The position numbers and the translations under genes are program-made. The notes beneath the pieces are model-generated. The model searched no databases. It was not told the origin of the DNA and saw only the letters and a list, made by a program, of their open reading frames with translations. A stretch of DNA of 64,000 bases, taken from positions 335,790-399,789 of the forward strand of contig NZ_JBBHJW010000003.1 in NCBI RefSeq assembly GCF_037482845.1. The letters are read 5' to 3'. The DNA is from Paucibacter_B soli (GTDB lineage Bacteria > Pseudomonadota > Gammaproteobacteria > Burkholderiales > Burkholderiaceae_C). This document shows, one piece after another, positions 1 to 8,902 of the stretch (the first letter of the stretch is position 1; every line of letters starts with the position of its first letter).

Positions 1-1
1 G

Positions 2-301
2 GCGCGGGCCTATGAGGCCGCGGTGGCAATCGAAGATGCGCTCGCCTATATGGAGCCGCCCTACTGGTACTACCCGATACGCCAGTCGCTGGGCTCGGTC
101 TATCTGCGCCAGGGCAGGCTCGACGCCGCCGAGCAGGCGCTGCGCGACTCGCTGGCCCGCGTGCGCGGCAACGGCTGGGCGCTGGCCGGGCTGGCGGAGG
201 TCTACAAGCGCAAGGGCGACGCGAAGGCCGAGTCCCTGGCGCGCCGGGCCTATGCGCGCGCCTGGCTCGGCGGCGCGCCTCCCGACATCGCCCGGCTCTA
301 G
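2..301 (+). CDS. C-terminal end of a TPR-repeat protein (5' end outside window)
   Basis: The reading frame is open from the first bases and ends in TAG at 299-301, so only the last 99 residues are visible and the start lies upstream of the window. The visible part has helix pairs of the tetratricopeptide type, for example the stretch around SLGSVYLRQGRLDAAEQALR and the following WALAGLAEVYKRKGD. This tail is common in large proteins where TPRs follow a cytochrome-c or peptidase part, but nothing here shows the N-terminal function. TPRs act as protein-protein interaction scaffolds. It converges with the MFS gene on the other strand. Family assignment is likely; specific role unknown. Confidence 0.7.
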   Translation, partial: ARAYEAAVAIEDALAYMEPPYWYYPIRQSLGSVYLRQGRLDAAEQALRDSLARVRGNGWALAGLAEVYKRKGDAKAESLARRAYARAWLGGAPPDIARL

Positions 302-333
302 GCCGCGGGCGTGCTGCCGCCGTCAGGGCCTGG

Positions 334-381
334 CCCAGGCCTGCGCCACGGCATCGTCGGCGTCCCAGGCCTGCGCCACGG
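334..381. repeat. Short tandem direct repeat (18-bp unit, 30-bp period)
   Basis: The 18-mer CCCAGGCCTGCGCCACGG occurs at 334-351 and again at 364-381 in the short gap between the convergent TPR and MFS genes. No gene is supported in this gap. It may be a local duplication; no function is visible. Confidence 0.5.
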
Positions 382-416
382 GCAGCGGAGCAGCGGCACG
401 CAGGCTAGCAGCAGGG

Positions 417-1811
417 TCAGGCCGGCCGCGGCCGCAGCAGCAGGCTCAGGCTGCCGGCTGCCAGGCTCAGCAGCGCCGCCGCCATGAAGGCCGCCGCGCA
501 GCCCGCCAGCAGCCCGGGCGCTGCGGCATGGGCCAGGGTGCTCAGGCAGGCCAGGCCCAGCGCCGCGCCCAGCTGGCGCGCGGTGTTGAACAGGCCCGAG
601 GCCAGGCCCAGGTCGGCGGCCGGCACGCCGTCCAGCGCGGTGTGGGTGGCGGTCATCAGCATCAGGCCCAGACCCAGGCCGGTGACGACGGTGGGGCCGG
701 TGAGCGCAGTCTCCTGCAGCCCCAGGGCCTGCAGGCGCCAGCTCAGCCAGGCCAGGCCCAGCGCCCCCACCACGCCGCCGTAGAACGGCAGATGCCGCAC
801 GCCCGCGTCCATCAGCGCGCGCGAGGCCATCGCCGCGACGGCCAGCGCCAGGCTCATGGGCAGCAGCTGCAGGCCGGCCTGCAGCACGCTCTGGCCCAGG
901 CCCTGCTGCAGCACCAGCGAGCAAAAGTAAGTGGAGGCGGTGAGGCAGGCGCCCAGCCCCATCACCACCAGATTGCCCAGGCTGACATTGCGCTCGGCAA
1001 ACACGCCCAGGCGTATCAGCGGCCTGCTGCTGCGCGACTCGATACGCCAAAAGGCCAGCAGCAGCAGGCCCGCCGCGGCCAGCGCGCCCAGCACCGACAC
1101 CGAGCGCCAGCCCAGGCTGGCGGCCTGCGAGATGCCAAGCATCAGGCTGCCCGTGGCCGCGGTGACGCTGACGGCGCCCGGCAGGTCCAGGCGCGGCGCG
1201 CTGGCACCCGGCGCCGGCCGCGCCAGCGCGCGCCGCACACCCCAGCACAGGCCCAGCCCGAGCGGCACGTTGACGAACATGACCCAGCGCCAGCCGGCCC
1301 AGGCAGTCAGCACGCCGCCCAGCACCACGCCCATCGCCACCGCCAACGCGCTGGAGGCCGCCCACCAGGAGATGGCGCGGCCGCGCGCCGGCCCGCCGGG
1401 ATACACCGCCACGATCACCGCCAGCGTGGAGGTGGCCAGCGCCGCGCCGCCCAGGCCCTGCAGCGCACGCGCCGCCAGCAGCAGCGCGGGGCTGTCGGCC
1501 AGGCCACCGGCCAGGCTGGCGCCGGTGAACAGCAGCAGGCCGGCCGAGAGCACCGGCCGGCGTCCCCACAGGTCGCTGGCGCGCGCCGCCAGCAGCGTGA
1601 AGCCGCCCAGGCACAGCAGGTAGGCGTCGACCACCCAGGGCTGCTGCACGGCGCTGAGGCCCAGCTCGGCGCGCATGCTGGGCAGCGCCACGTTGACGAT
1701 GGCGCCATCCATCACCACCATGAAGGAGGCGATGCAGGCGATCAATACGGCCACCCAGGCGGGCACGCCGGGGCGCAGCAGGGTGGCGGGTGGGGAGGCT
1801 TGAGGCTTCAT
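417..1811 (-). CDS. MFS drug-efflux transporter, DHA2 (EmrB/QacA) type
   Basis: A 464-residue integral inner-membrane protein rich in hydrophobic helices, consistent with a proton-driven major facilitator exporter. The first helix carries a DHA2-like start (ASFMVVMDGAIVNVALPSM), followed by WVVDAYLLCLGGF and the loop motif ARASDLWGRRPV, the MFS signature between helices 2 and 3. A second conserved element is ALQGLGGAAL. The start at MKPQ was chosen because the open frame upstream of it is hydrophilic and runs into the regulator promoter. An AraC-type regulator is encoded divergently 96 bp away and probably controls it. Substrate cannot be told from sequence; drug or toxic metabolite export is the usual role. 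Confidence 0.88.
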   Translation of the reverse strand: MKPQASPPATLLRPGVPAWVAVLIACIASFMVVMDGAIVNVALPSMRAELGLSAVQQPWVVDAYLLCLGGFTLLAARASDLWGRRPVLSAGLLLFTGASLAGGLADSPALLLAARALQGLGGAALATSTLAVIVAVYPGGPARGRAISWWAASSALAVAMGVVLGGVLTAWAGWRWVMFVNVPLGLGLCWGVRRALARPAPGASAPRLDLPGAVSVTAATGSLMLGISQAASLGWRSVSVLGALAAAGLLLLAFWRIESRSSRPLIRLGVFAERNVSLGNLVVMGLGACLTASTYFCSLVLQQGLGQSVLQAGLQLLPMSLALAVAAMASRALMDAGVRHLPFYGGVVGALGLAWLSWRLQALGLQETALTGPTVVTGLGLGLMLMTATHTALDGVPAADLGLASGLFNTARQLGAALGLACLSTLAHAAAPGLLAGCAAAFMAAALLSLAAGSLSLLLRPRPA

Positions 1812-1907
1812 GGCCGGCTCACAAGGAATGGAACATGAGCGCCAGTGTTGGTGCGCGGGCGCCGGACGCGTTATCGTTGTTCGGACCAAAAATAGCGAGA
1901 TTCAGCC

Positions 1908-2702
1908 ATGACCCTGGACGCCAGCGAACGCCTGGATGGCCCGGCCCTGATCGCCCTGCGTGGCGATGCCGCCCCCGATACCGAATTCCAGCTCGGCACC
2001 CGCGAGGTGGACTGGCACCGCCACGCGCGCGGCCAGCTGTTCTGCGTGGAACGCGGGCTGGTGCATGTGCGCACCGCCCATGGCTCCTGGCTGCTGCCAC
2101 CCGGGCGCGCCGGCTGGATCCCCGCGGGCATGCCCCACCACAGCACGTTGGTCGGCGCGATCAGCGGCTGGAGCCTGTACCTGCACCCCGACGCCTGCGC
2201 CGCCCTGCCCGCCTCGCCACGGGTGCTGGGCGTCAGTGCGTTGGCGCTGGCGCTGGTGCGGCGTGCGGTCGCCTGGTCGCACCGCCTGCCGCTGGCGCCG
2301 CCCCAGCAGCGCATGCTGGCGGTGCTGCTGGACGAGGTGCTGGCCGCGCCGCAGCAGGCCCTGCACCTGCCCATGCCCAGCGATCGCCGCCTGGTCCGCA
2401 TCACCCACGCCCTGCTGCAGGCGCCCGACGACGGACGCAGCCTGGCGGCCTGGGCCGCCTGGGCGGGGCTGTCGGCACGCACGCTGAGCCGGCTGATGCT
2501 GGCCGAGACCGGCCTGAGCTTTGCGCAATGGCGCGCCCAGGCCGGGCTCAGCCTGGCGCTGGAGCGCCTGGCACGCGGCGAGCCGGTGGCCCAGGTGGCG
2601 GATGCGCTGGGCTATGCCACGCCCAGCGGCTTCATCGCGATGTTCCGGCGCGCCTTTGGCGACTCGCCGGCACGCTACTTCGCCAGAGTCGTCAACAATT
2701 GA
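1908..2702 (+). CDS. AraC-family transcriptional regulator with N-terminal cupin
   Basis: A 264-residue regulator. Residues about 20-85 form a cupin-type sensor (WHRHARGQLFCVERG and PGRAGWIPAGMPHH, typical of AraC_binding domains). The last ~100 residues carry the two AraC helix-turn-helix units, with the second one visible as VAQVADALGYATPSGFIAMF followed by RRAFGDSPARYF. The gene is divergent from the MFS efflux gene, the usual arrangement for a regulator that activates or represses a neighbouring exporter; that link is inferred. It ends only a few bases before the palindrome in front of icmF. Confidence 0.88.
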   Translation: MTLDASERLDGPALIALRGDAAPDTEFQLGTREVDWHRHARGQLFCVERGLVHVRTAHGSWLLPPGRAGWIPAGMPHHSTLVGAISGWSLYLHPDACAALPASPRVLGVSALALALVRRAVAWSHRLPLAPPQQRMLAVLLDEVLAAPQQALHLPMPSDRRLVRITHALLQAPDDGRSLAAWAAWAGLSARTLSRLMLAETGLSFAQWRAQAGLSLALERLARGEPVAQVADALGYATPSGFIAMFRRAFGDSPARYFARVVNN

Positions 2703-2721
2703 CGTTTACGTAAACGTTAAT
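2698..2721. promoter_or_regulatory. 24-bp palindromic operator with likely icmF promoter
   Basis: Positions 2702-2717 (ACGTTTACGTAAACGT) are a perfect 16-bp palindrome; it extends to 2698-2721 with a single mismatched pair. A plausible promoter overlaps it: TTTACG at 2705-2710 and TAGAAT at 2729-2734, 18 bp apart. The elongated spacing with a dyad at the -35 fits activation by a MerR-type regulator. From memory, similar motifs precede branched-chain amino-acid degradation genes under LiuR-type control in proteobacteria. That identification is an inference; the dyad itself is plain in the sequence. Confidence 0.7.
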
Positions 2722-2794
2722 CAACCTCTAGAATCGCGCCACCATTGCTGCTAGAACCGGGCGTTGCGGCCACGCAGCCCTTTGGAGACATCTC

Positions 2795-5700
2795 ATGACC
2801 GACCTGTCCGCCGAATACAAGGCCCTCGCCGACTACCGCCCCACCCACAAGGTTCGTTTTGTGACGGCGGCCAGCCTGTTCGATGGGCATGACGCGGCCA
2901 TCAACATCATGCGCCGCATCCTCCAGGGCATGGGCGCCGAGGTGATACACCTGGGCCACAACCGTTCGGTCGACGAGGTGGTGACGGCGGCGCTGCAGGA
3001 AGACGCGCAGGGCATCGCGATCAGCTCCTACCAGGGCGGCCACGTCGAGTATTTCAAGTACATGGTGGAGCTGCTGAAGGCGCGCGGCGGCGAGGATATC
3101 CAGGTCTACGGCGGCGGCGGCGGCGTGATCGTGCCGGCCGAGATCCGCGACCTGGCCGAGCACGGCGTGCGCATCTTCAGCCCCGAGGACGGCCAGCGCA
3201 TGGGCCTGGCCGGCATGATCGGCGAGATGGTGATGCGCTGCGACCTGGATCTCTCGGTGCACGCGCCCACGCAGCTGGAAGCCATCCAGGGCCATGACGA
3301 GGCCGCCTGGCGCGCGCTGGCGCAGCTGATCACGGCCTTGGAGAACGGCAAGGCCGAGGCCGGCCTGGTGGCCGCCTTGCAGGCCGCAAGCAAGGACATC
3401 AAGACCCCGGTGCTGGGCATCACCGGCACTGGCGGCGCCGGCAAGTCCAGCCTCACCGACGAGCTGATCCGCCGCCTGCGCCTGGACCAGGGCGACAGCC
3501 TGCGCGTGGCGCTGATCTCGATCGACCCCTCGCGCCGCAAGAGCGGCGGCGCGCTCCTGGGCGACCGCATCCGCATGAACGCCATCGGCCCCTGGAAGAA
3601 CGGCCAGCGCGTCTTCATGCGCAGCCTCGCCACGCGCGACTTCGGCAGCGAGATCTCCAAGGCCCTGCCCGACGTGATCGCGGCGGCCAAGCTGGCGGGC
3701 TTTGACCTCGTCATCGTCGAGACCTCGGGCATAGGCCAGGGCGACGCCGCCATCGTGCCGCATGTGGACATCCCCATGTATGTGATGACGCCCGAGTTCG
3801 GCGCCGCCAGCCAGCTCGAGAAGATCGACATGCTGGACTTCGCCGAGTTCGTGGCCATCAACAAGTTCGACCGCAAGGGCGCCGCCGACGCGCTGCGCGA
3901 TGTGGCCAAGCAGGTGCAGCGCAACAAGGAGGCCTGGGGCAAGAAGCCCGATGAGATGCCGGTGTTCGGCACCATGGCCAGCCGCTTCAACGACGACGGC
4001 GTGACCGCGCTCTACCAGGCGATCAAGAGCCGTCTGGCCGAGCTGGGCATGGCCTTCGCCGAGGCGCGCCTGCCTGCGGTGCAGACCCGCCATAGCACCA
4101 ACCAGACTCCCATCGTGCCGGGCGCGCGGGTGCGCTACCTGGCCGAGATATCGGATGCGGTGCGTGGCTACAAGAAGCGCGCGCGCCAGCAGGCCACCCT
4201 CGCGCGCGAGATCCAGCAGCTCTGGGGCAGCACGCGCATGTTGCTCGAAGCCAACCCCGACAAGCACCGCGCCCGCGACGCGTTGAGCGAGCTGGCGCAG
4301 GCACGCGAGGGCCAGCTCGACCCCGCGGCGCGCAAACTGCTGGCGCAATGGCCCGATATGCAGAAGGCCTACGCCGGCGACGAATACGTGGTGAAGATCC
4401 GCGACAAGGAGATACGCACCAACCTCGTCTCCACCAGCCTCAGCGGCACCAAGATCAAGAAGGTGGTGCTGCCGCATTACGAGTGCCATGGCGAGCTCTT
4501 GAAGTGGCTGATGCTGGAGAACGTGCCCGGCAGCTTCCCCTACACCGCCGGCGTGTTCGCCTTCAAGCGCGAGGGCGAGGACCCCACCCGCATGTTTGCC
4601 GGCGAGGGCGATGCCTTCCGCACCAACCGCCGCTTCAAGCTGGTGAGCGAGGGCATGGAGGCCAAGCGCCTCTCCACCGCCTTCGACTCGGTCACGCTGT
4701 ACGGCAACGACCCCGACCCGCGCCCCGACATCTACGGCAAGGTGGGCAATTCCGGCGTCAGCATCGCGACCCTGGAAGACATGAAGGTGCTGTACGACGG
4801 CTTCGACCTCTGCAGCCCCAGCACCTCGGTGTCGATGACCATCAACGGGCCCGCGCCCTCGATCCTGGCGATGTTCATGAACACCGCGATCGACCAGAAC
4901 CTGGCCAGGTTCAAGGCCGACAACGGCCGCGAGCCCACCGACGACGAGGCCGCCAAGATCAAGGACTGGGTGCTGGCGAATGTGCGCGGCACCGTGCAGG
5001 CCGACATCCTGAAGGAAGACCAGGGCCAGAACACCTGCATCTTCTCGACCGAGTTCAGCCTGAAGGTGATGGGCGACATCGCCGAGTACTTCGTGCACCA
5101 CAATGTGCGCAACTTCTACTCGGTGTCGATCAGCGGCTACCACATCGCCGAGGCGGGCGCGAACCCGATCAGCCAGCTCGCGCTGACGCTCTCCAACGGC
5201 TTCACCTTTGTGGAGGCCTATCTGGCGCGCGGCATGCACATCGACGACTTCGCGCCCAACCTCAGCTTCTTCTTCTCCAACGGCATGGACCCCGAGTACA
5301 CCGTGCTGGGTCGCGTGGCGCGCCGCATCTGGGCGGTGGCGATGCGCGACCGCTACGGCGCCAACGAACGCAGCCAGAAGCTGAAGTACCACATCCAGAC
5401 CTCGGGCCGTTCCCTGCACGCGCAGGAGATCCAGTTCAACGACATCCGCACCACGCTGCAGGCGCTGATTGCCGTCTACGACAACTGCAACTCGCTGCAC
5501 ACCAACGCCTTCGACGAGGCCATCACCACGCCGACCGAGGAGAGCGTGCGCCGCGCCATGGCGATCCAGCTCATCATCAACCGCGAGTGGGGCCTGGCCA
5601 AGAACGAGAACCCCAGCCAGGGTGCCTTCATCATCGACGAGCTGACCGAGCTGGTGGAGGAGGCGGTGCTGGCCGAGTTCGAGAAGATCGCCGAGCGCGG

Positions 5701-6085
5701 CGGCGTGCTGGGCGCGATGGAAACGGGCTTCCAGCGCAGCAAGATCCAGGAAGAGAGCATGCATTACGAGATGCTCAAGCACACCGGCGAGTACCCCATC
5801 ATCGGCGTCAACACCTTCCGCAACCCGCATGGCGACACTGTGCCCGAACACATCGAGCTGGCGCGCTCCACCGACGAGGAGAAGCAGAGCCAGCTGCAGC
5901 GCCTGCACGATTTCCACGAGCGCCATGCCGGCGCCAGCGCCGCCATGCTGCAGCGCCTGCAGCAGGCGGTGATCGCCAACCAGAACGTCTTCGAGGTGCT
6001 GATGGACGCTGTGCGCGTGTGCTCGCTGGGCCAGATCACCGCGGCGCTGTTCGAGGTGGGCGGGCAGTATCGGCGCAGCATGTAA
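2795..6085 (+). CDS. icmF: Fused isobutyryl-CoA mutase (IcmF)
   Basis: A 1096-residue adenosylcobalamin enzyme that interconverts isobutyryl-CoA and n-butyryl-CoA in the cytosol. Domain order is typical for IcmF: B12-binding domain (about 15-150, with the SLFDGHDAA loop carrying the cobalt-ligand His), a MeaI-type G-protein chaperone (P-loop GGAGKSS at 213-219), a linker, and the acyl-CoA-binding TIM barrel to the C-terminus. The residues that separate isobutyryl-CoA from methylmalonyl-CoA mutases are visible: Phe601 in RMFAGEGDAFR and Gln745 in EDQGQNTCIF, where methylmalonyl-CoA mutases have Tyr and Arg. These match Phe598/Gln742 of the characterised Cupriavidus enzyme. It stands alone, without acyl-CoA dehydrogenase partners, behind a palindromic operator. 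Identification is firm. Confidence 0.97.
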   Translation: MTDLSAEYKALADYRPTHKVRFVTAASLFDGHDAAINIMRRILQGMGAEVIHLGHNRSVDEVVTAALQEDAQGIAISSYQGGHVEYFKYMVELLKARGGEDIQVYGGGGGVIVPAEIRDLAEHGVRIFSPEDGQRMGLAGMIGEMVMRCDLDLSVHAPTQLEAIQGHDEAAWRALAQLITALENGKAEAGLVAALQAASKDIKTPVLGITGTGGAGKSSLTDELIRRLRLDQGDSLRVALISIDPSRRKSGGALLGDRIRMNAIGPWKNGQRVFMRSLATRDFGSEISKALPDVIAAAKLAGFDLVIVETSGIGQGDAAIVPHVDIPMYVMTPEFGAASQLEKIDMLDFAEFVAINKFDRKGAADALRDVAKQVQRNKEAWGKKPDEMPVFGTMASRFNDDGVTALYQAIKSRLAELGMAFAEARLPAVQTRHSTNQTPIVPGARVRYLAEISDAVRGYKKRARQQATLAREIQQLWGSTRMLLEANPDKHRARDALSELAQAREGQLDPAARKLLAQWPDMQKAYAGDEYVVKIRDKEIRTNLVSTSLSGTKIKKVVLPHYECHGELLKWLMLENVPGSFPYTAGVFAFKREGEDPTRMFAGEGDAFRTNRRFKLVSEGMEAKRLSTAFDSVTLYGNDPDPRPDIYGKVGNSGVSIATLEDMKVLYDGFDLCSPSTSVSMTINGPAPSILAMFMNTAIDQNLARFKADNGREPTDDEAAKIKDWVLANVRGTVQADILKEDQGQNTCIFSTEFSLKVMGDIAEYFVHHNVRNFYSVSISGYHIAEAGANPISQLALTLSNGFTFVEAYLARGMHIDDFAPNLSFFFSNGMDPEYTVLGRVARRIWAVAMRDRYGANERSQKLKYHIQTSGRSLHAQEIQFNDIRTTLQALIAVYDNCNSLHTNAFDEAITTPTEESVRRAMAIQLIINREWGLAKNENPSQGAFIIDELTELVEEAVLAEFEKIAERGGVLGAMETGFQRSKIQEESMHYEMLKHTGEYPIIGVNTFRNPHGDTVPEHIELARSTDEEKQSQLQRLHDFHERHAGASAAMLQRLQQAVIANQNVFEVLMDAVRVCSLGQITAALFEVGGQYRRSM

Positions 6086-6115
6086 GCCGCCGGCTACGCA
6101 CGGAGGCGCGGGGAT

Positions 6116-7051
6116 TCAGCCGCCTTCGAGCGCCTGCCCGTCGCGCACCCAGGCCTCGATGCCGCCTCGCAGCACGCGGGCCCGGCGGCCTTGTTGGCGC
6201 AGCCAGACGGCCGCGCGCACGGCCGAGGCGTCCTGCGGGCAGGCGCAGTAGGTAAAGAACTCGGCGTGAGCCGGCCACTCGGCCAGGTCGGTCTGTTCCA
6301 GGCGGCCCAGATCGAGCTGGCGCGCACCTGGGATGCGGCCTGGCGCCGGCATGCCGGGTAGACTGGCACGCACGTCCAGCACCACGACATCAGGCTCTCG
6401 CGTCAGCAGGGCCGCCAGCGCGGCCGGGTCGATGCGCTCGAAGCGCAGCAACTCGCGCCGCTTGTGCCAGCGCCGCCAGATCCGCCATGCCAGGTAGGCC
6501 AGCAACATGGCCAAGCCACCCCAAAGCGCTGCGCTGCCGAGCTCGCCGAGCCCGGCCAGCAAACGCTCGATCTGGCGGCCAAACAGCCAGCCCACGCCTA
6601 TGCCCGTGGCCGCCCACAGCAGCGAACCGGCCAGATTGAAGAGCATGAAGCTGCGCAAGGGCATGCCAAGTGCGCCGGCCAAAGGCGGCGCCAGCACCGA
6701 CAGCCCCGGCACGAACTTGGCAATCAGCAGCGTGCGCGCGCCGCGCCGTGCAAAGCTCGCCTCGTTCTGCCGCACGCAACTGTCGGGCGAGATCGAGATG
6801 CGGCAGAGCGTGGACAGCACGCGCCGCCCGAGCCGGCGCCCGGCATAAAACCACAGCGTGTTGGCCAGCATCGCCGCCAAGGTGGCCAGCAGCAGGGATT
6901 GCAGCGCAAAGCCGGCATTCGCAACCGCCTGCGCGCCGGCCAGCATGAGCAAGGGCGTGGACGGCAGGGGCGCGCCGATCTGTTCGGCAAACACACCGAT
7001 AGCGACGGCCAGCAGGCCATGCTGCGACAACAATGTGGCAAGTTCCTGCAT
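6116..7051 (-). CDS. DedA/VTT membrane protein fused to a C-terminal rhodanese domain
   Basis: 311 residues in two parts. Residues 1-200 form a DedA (SNARE-associated/VTT) membrane domain, with FAEQIGAPLPSTPLLMLAG, the FxxGRxxGR-like FYAGRRLGRR, and the re-entrant motif KFVPGLSVLAPPLAGALGM. Residues about 215-305 form a rhodanese fold beginning with the DVVVLDVRAS strand; the active-site loop is YCACPQDAS with the likely persulfide-carrying Cys269 and a second Cys271. DedA proteins act in lipid or proton-linked membrane processes; rhodaneses transfer sulfane sulfur. This fusion recurs in proteobacteria, but its function is not established. It is divergent from a second rhodanese gene. Confidence 0.9.
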   Translation of the reverse strand: MQELATLLSQHGLLAVAIGVFAEQIGAPLPSTPLLMLAGAQAVANAGFALQSLLLATLAAMLANTLWFYAGRRLGRRVLSTLCRISISPDSCVRQNEASFARRGARTLLIAKFVPGLSVLAPPLAGALGMPLRSFMLFNLAGSLLWAATGIGVGWLFGRQIERLLAGLGELGSAALWGGLAMLLAYLAWRIWRRWHKRRELLRFERIDPAALAALLTREPDVVVLDVRASLPGMPAPGRIPGARQLDLGRLEQTDLAEWPAHAEFFTYCACPQDASAVRAAVWLRQQGRRARVLRGGIEAWVRDGQALEGG

Positions 7052-7150
7052 GACGGGAGCCAGGATAGCAGCGCCGCGCCGAAGCCCCTGCCCCTCGCGG
7101 CCGGAGCAAATTCGGGGTAAAAGGGAACTGTCGCTACGAAGGAGGCCGCC

Positions 7151-7525
7151 ATGAACTGGAACACCGGACTGCTACCCATCGAAGCCCAGATGGCGAACCC
7201 GCCGGACGGACCGACCGAGCACCCCGCCGAGCCGCCCAGCGCCCTGCCCGAGCAGGCCATGCTGATCGACGTGCGCTCCTACGCCGAGTTCATGCAGGGC
7301 CATCTGCCGGGTGCGCATTGCCTGCCGCTGCCCAAGCTCGACGAGATGATCCACGCGCTGGCGCCGGACCCGCAGACCCCGCTGATCGTCTACTGCGCCA
7401 CCGGCGCACGCGCCGAGCTGGCACTCGGCCAGTTGCAGCGCCTGGGCTACCGCCAGGCCCACTACGGCGGCGCGGCGATGGCCCTGGCCAAACGGCTGGG
7501 GCTGGCGCTGAGCGCGGGCATGTAG
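7151..7525 (+). CDS. Single-domain rhodanese-like protein
   Basis: A 124-residue cytosolic protein preceded by a strong AAGGAGG ribosome site. It shows the CH2A-like MLIDVRSYAEFMQGHLPGA and the active-site loop YCATGARAELA with Cys82 as the predicted sulfur-carrying residue, so it should be catalytically competent. It has no signal peptide. It is transcribed away from the DedA-rhodanese gene with about 100 bp between, and a third rhodanese lies 2.4 kb on. The sulfur donor and acceptor are unknown. Confidence 0.88.
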   Translation: MNWNTGLLPIEAQMANPPDGPTEHPAEPPSALPEQAMLIDVRSYAEFMQGHLPGAHCLPLPKLDEMIHALAPDPQTPLIVYCATGARAELALGQLQRLGYRQAHYGGAAMALAKRLGLALSAGM

Positions 7526-7589
7526 GCATGCGGCCAGCCTTCGGCACCGCAGCCGGAGGCGGTGTTGAAGGAGGGCGCCAGCGGGCTTG

Positions 7590-8810
7590 CTAGGCGTACT
7601 GCTGCAGGCCGCGCAGCAACTGGGGCAGCATGCGCACAGGCGGTAGCGCCGGCACGGGCTCGGCTGCTGTCAGGCCTATGGTCGAGAGCGTGCTTCGGCA
7701 GATGTACTCCTTCCAGGCCGCGGCGTTGGCGCCCGTCCAGACGACGCGGCGCGGCAGGTCTCGGCGGTCCACAAACTGCACCACGCCATCGTGGCGCCCC
7801 AGGCTGATATTGCGGAACAGGTACACAAACTGGAATGCCGGAGGCGTTCGGCCCGCCGCCAGCGCCTTCAGGGTTCGTGCCGCTGCGGTGCCCATGGCCA
7901 GGGCAGTGGCACTGCCCATGCGGCATGGCCCGGCCGCATCGGAAGCGGCCTGCGCTGCATCGCCAACGGCAATGATGTTGGGGTGGCTGATTGAGCGCAG
8001 GCCGCTGTCGGTGAGGATCTGCCCATGCGCATTCACGCCGATGCCGGCGGCGCGTGCCAACGCCGGTGGCGCAAAACCGCTGGTCCAGATGCAGGCATCG
8101 AACGCCAGTTCGCTGCCGTCGCTGAATTCGGCATGGCCGGCACGCAATGCAAGCACCCTTGCGCCGCTCCTCAGCGCAATGTGGCGCTTTTCAAACGACT
8201 GCTGCAGATAGGCGATGATCCGCCGGTCGAATCCGCCCGGCACCATGGCCTTGCCCCAGGGCTGGTCGATGGCAAGAGTGATTTGCGCGTGCGGCTGGCA
8301 CTCGGCCAACTCCGCCGCGGTCTCGATCCCCGTCAGGCCGCCGCCTACGACCAAGACGCGTGGCCTCTGAAACTGCGCCAGCGTGGCGTACATCTGCTGT
8401 GCGGCGCCCACCGACTGGAAGACATGCGCATGCTCGCGCACCCCTGGCACCACATCAATCTTGGCGCTGCTGCCCAGCGCGTACACCAGGTAGTCGTAGC
8501 CCAGTTGCGCTTCGCTGCCGTCGATGCGGCGCAAGCTCAGCGCCGACAAGCCCGGCTGCAGCGCCATGACCTCGGCCTGGATGAACTCGACCCCCAGCGG
8601 CGTCAGGAAGCTGCGGTAGTCAAAGCCCGCCAGCGCCTGACCAGCCGCCACCTGGTGCAGGCGAACACGCTCCGTGAATTCGGACTTCGCGTCAATTAAG
8701 GTGATCGACCAGCCCCGCTTCTGTTGGGCCAGGCGATGTGCCACCGTGAGGCCGGCGTAGCCGCCACCCAGGATGACGACGCGGAGAGGTTTGGATGCTG
8801 CGGCTGCCAT
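7590..8810 (-). CDS. NAD(P)/FAD-dependent oxidoreductase, NDH-2-like
   Basis: About 406 residues with two Rossmann folds: the FAD-binding VVILGGGYAGLTVAH at the N-terminus and the NAD(P)-binding VLVVGGGLTGIETAAELAE in the middle, plus the FAD-closing ISHPNIIAVGDAAQ. This is the type II NADH dehydrogenase/AIF-like layout. There is no obvious membrane anchor at the C-terminus. Cysteines are few and do not follow the sulfide:quinone reductase pattern, so a quinone- or other-acceptor NAD(P)H oxidase is preferred. Start at 8810 puts the FAD motif near the N-terminus; an alternative ATG at 8855 has a better AGG ribosome site and adds 15 residues. A LysR gene is divergent, and probably regulates it. 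Confidence 0.82.
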   Translation of the reverse strand: MAAAASKPLRVVILGGGYAGLTVAHRLAQQKRGWSITLIDAKSEFTERVRLHQVAAGQALAGFDYRSFLTPLGVEFIQAEVMALQPGLSALSLRRIDGSEAQLGYDYLVYALGSSAKIDVVPGVREHAHVFQSVGAAQQMYATLAQFQRPRVLVVGGGLTGIETAAELAECQPHAQITLAIDQPWGKAMVPGGFDRRIIAYLQQSFEKRHIALRSGARVLALRAGHAEFSDGSELAFDACIWTSGFAPPALARAAGIGVNAHGQILTDSGLRSISHPNIIAVGDAAQAASDAAGPCRMGSATALAMGTAAARTLKALAAGRTPPAFQFVYLFRNISLGRHDGVVQFVDRRDLPRRVVWTGANAAAWKEYICRSTLSTIGLTAAEPVPALPPVRMLPQLLRGLQQYA

Positions 8811-8882
8811 GAACTGACCAAGGTCTGATGCGGATGGGGAGAGCTTAGGAGTCATTGACCTGTCTGATAATCCATCTAATTC

Positions 8883-8897
8883 GGACCACATCTGTCC
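8883..8897. promoter_or_regulatory. Short dyad in NDH-2-like/LysR divergent promoter
   Basis: GGAC (8883-8886) and GTCC (8894-8897) form a 4-7-4 dyad just before the LysR start. LysR proteins bind interrupted dyads containing T-N11-A, so this is a reasonable but weak operator candidate. Confidence 0.3.
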
Positions 8898-8902
8898 AAA
8901 AT

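Noticed and set aside
2717..5926. A very long open frame antisense to icmF, and similar long antisense frames opposite other genes (for example opposite the pullulanase and EF-G-like genes)
   Set aside because: They mirror strongly coded high-GC genes, are rich in His/Ala/Gln/Arg low-complexity sequence and show no recognisable domains; they are codon-bias shadows.
7590..8810. Possible sulfide:quinone oxidoreductase, given the rhodanese neighbours
   Set aside because: The catalytic cysteine pattern of that family is not present; the two Rossmann motifs fit an NDH-2-like enzyme better.
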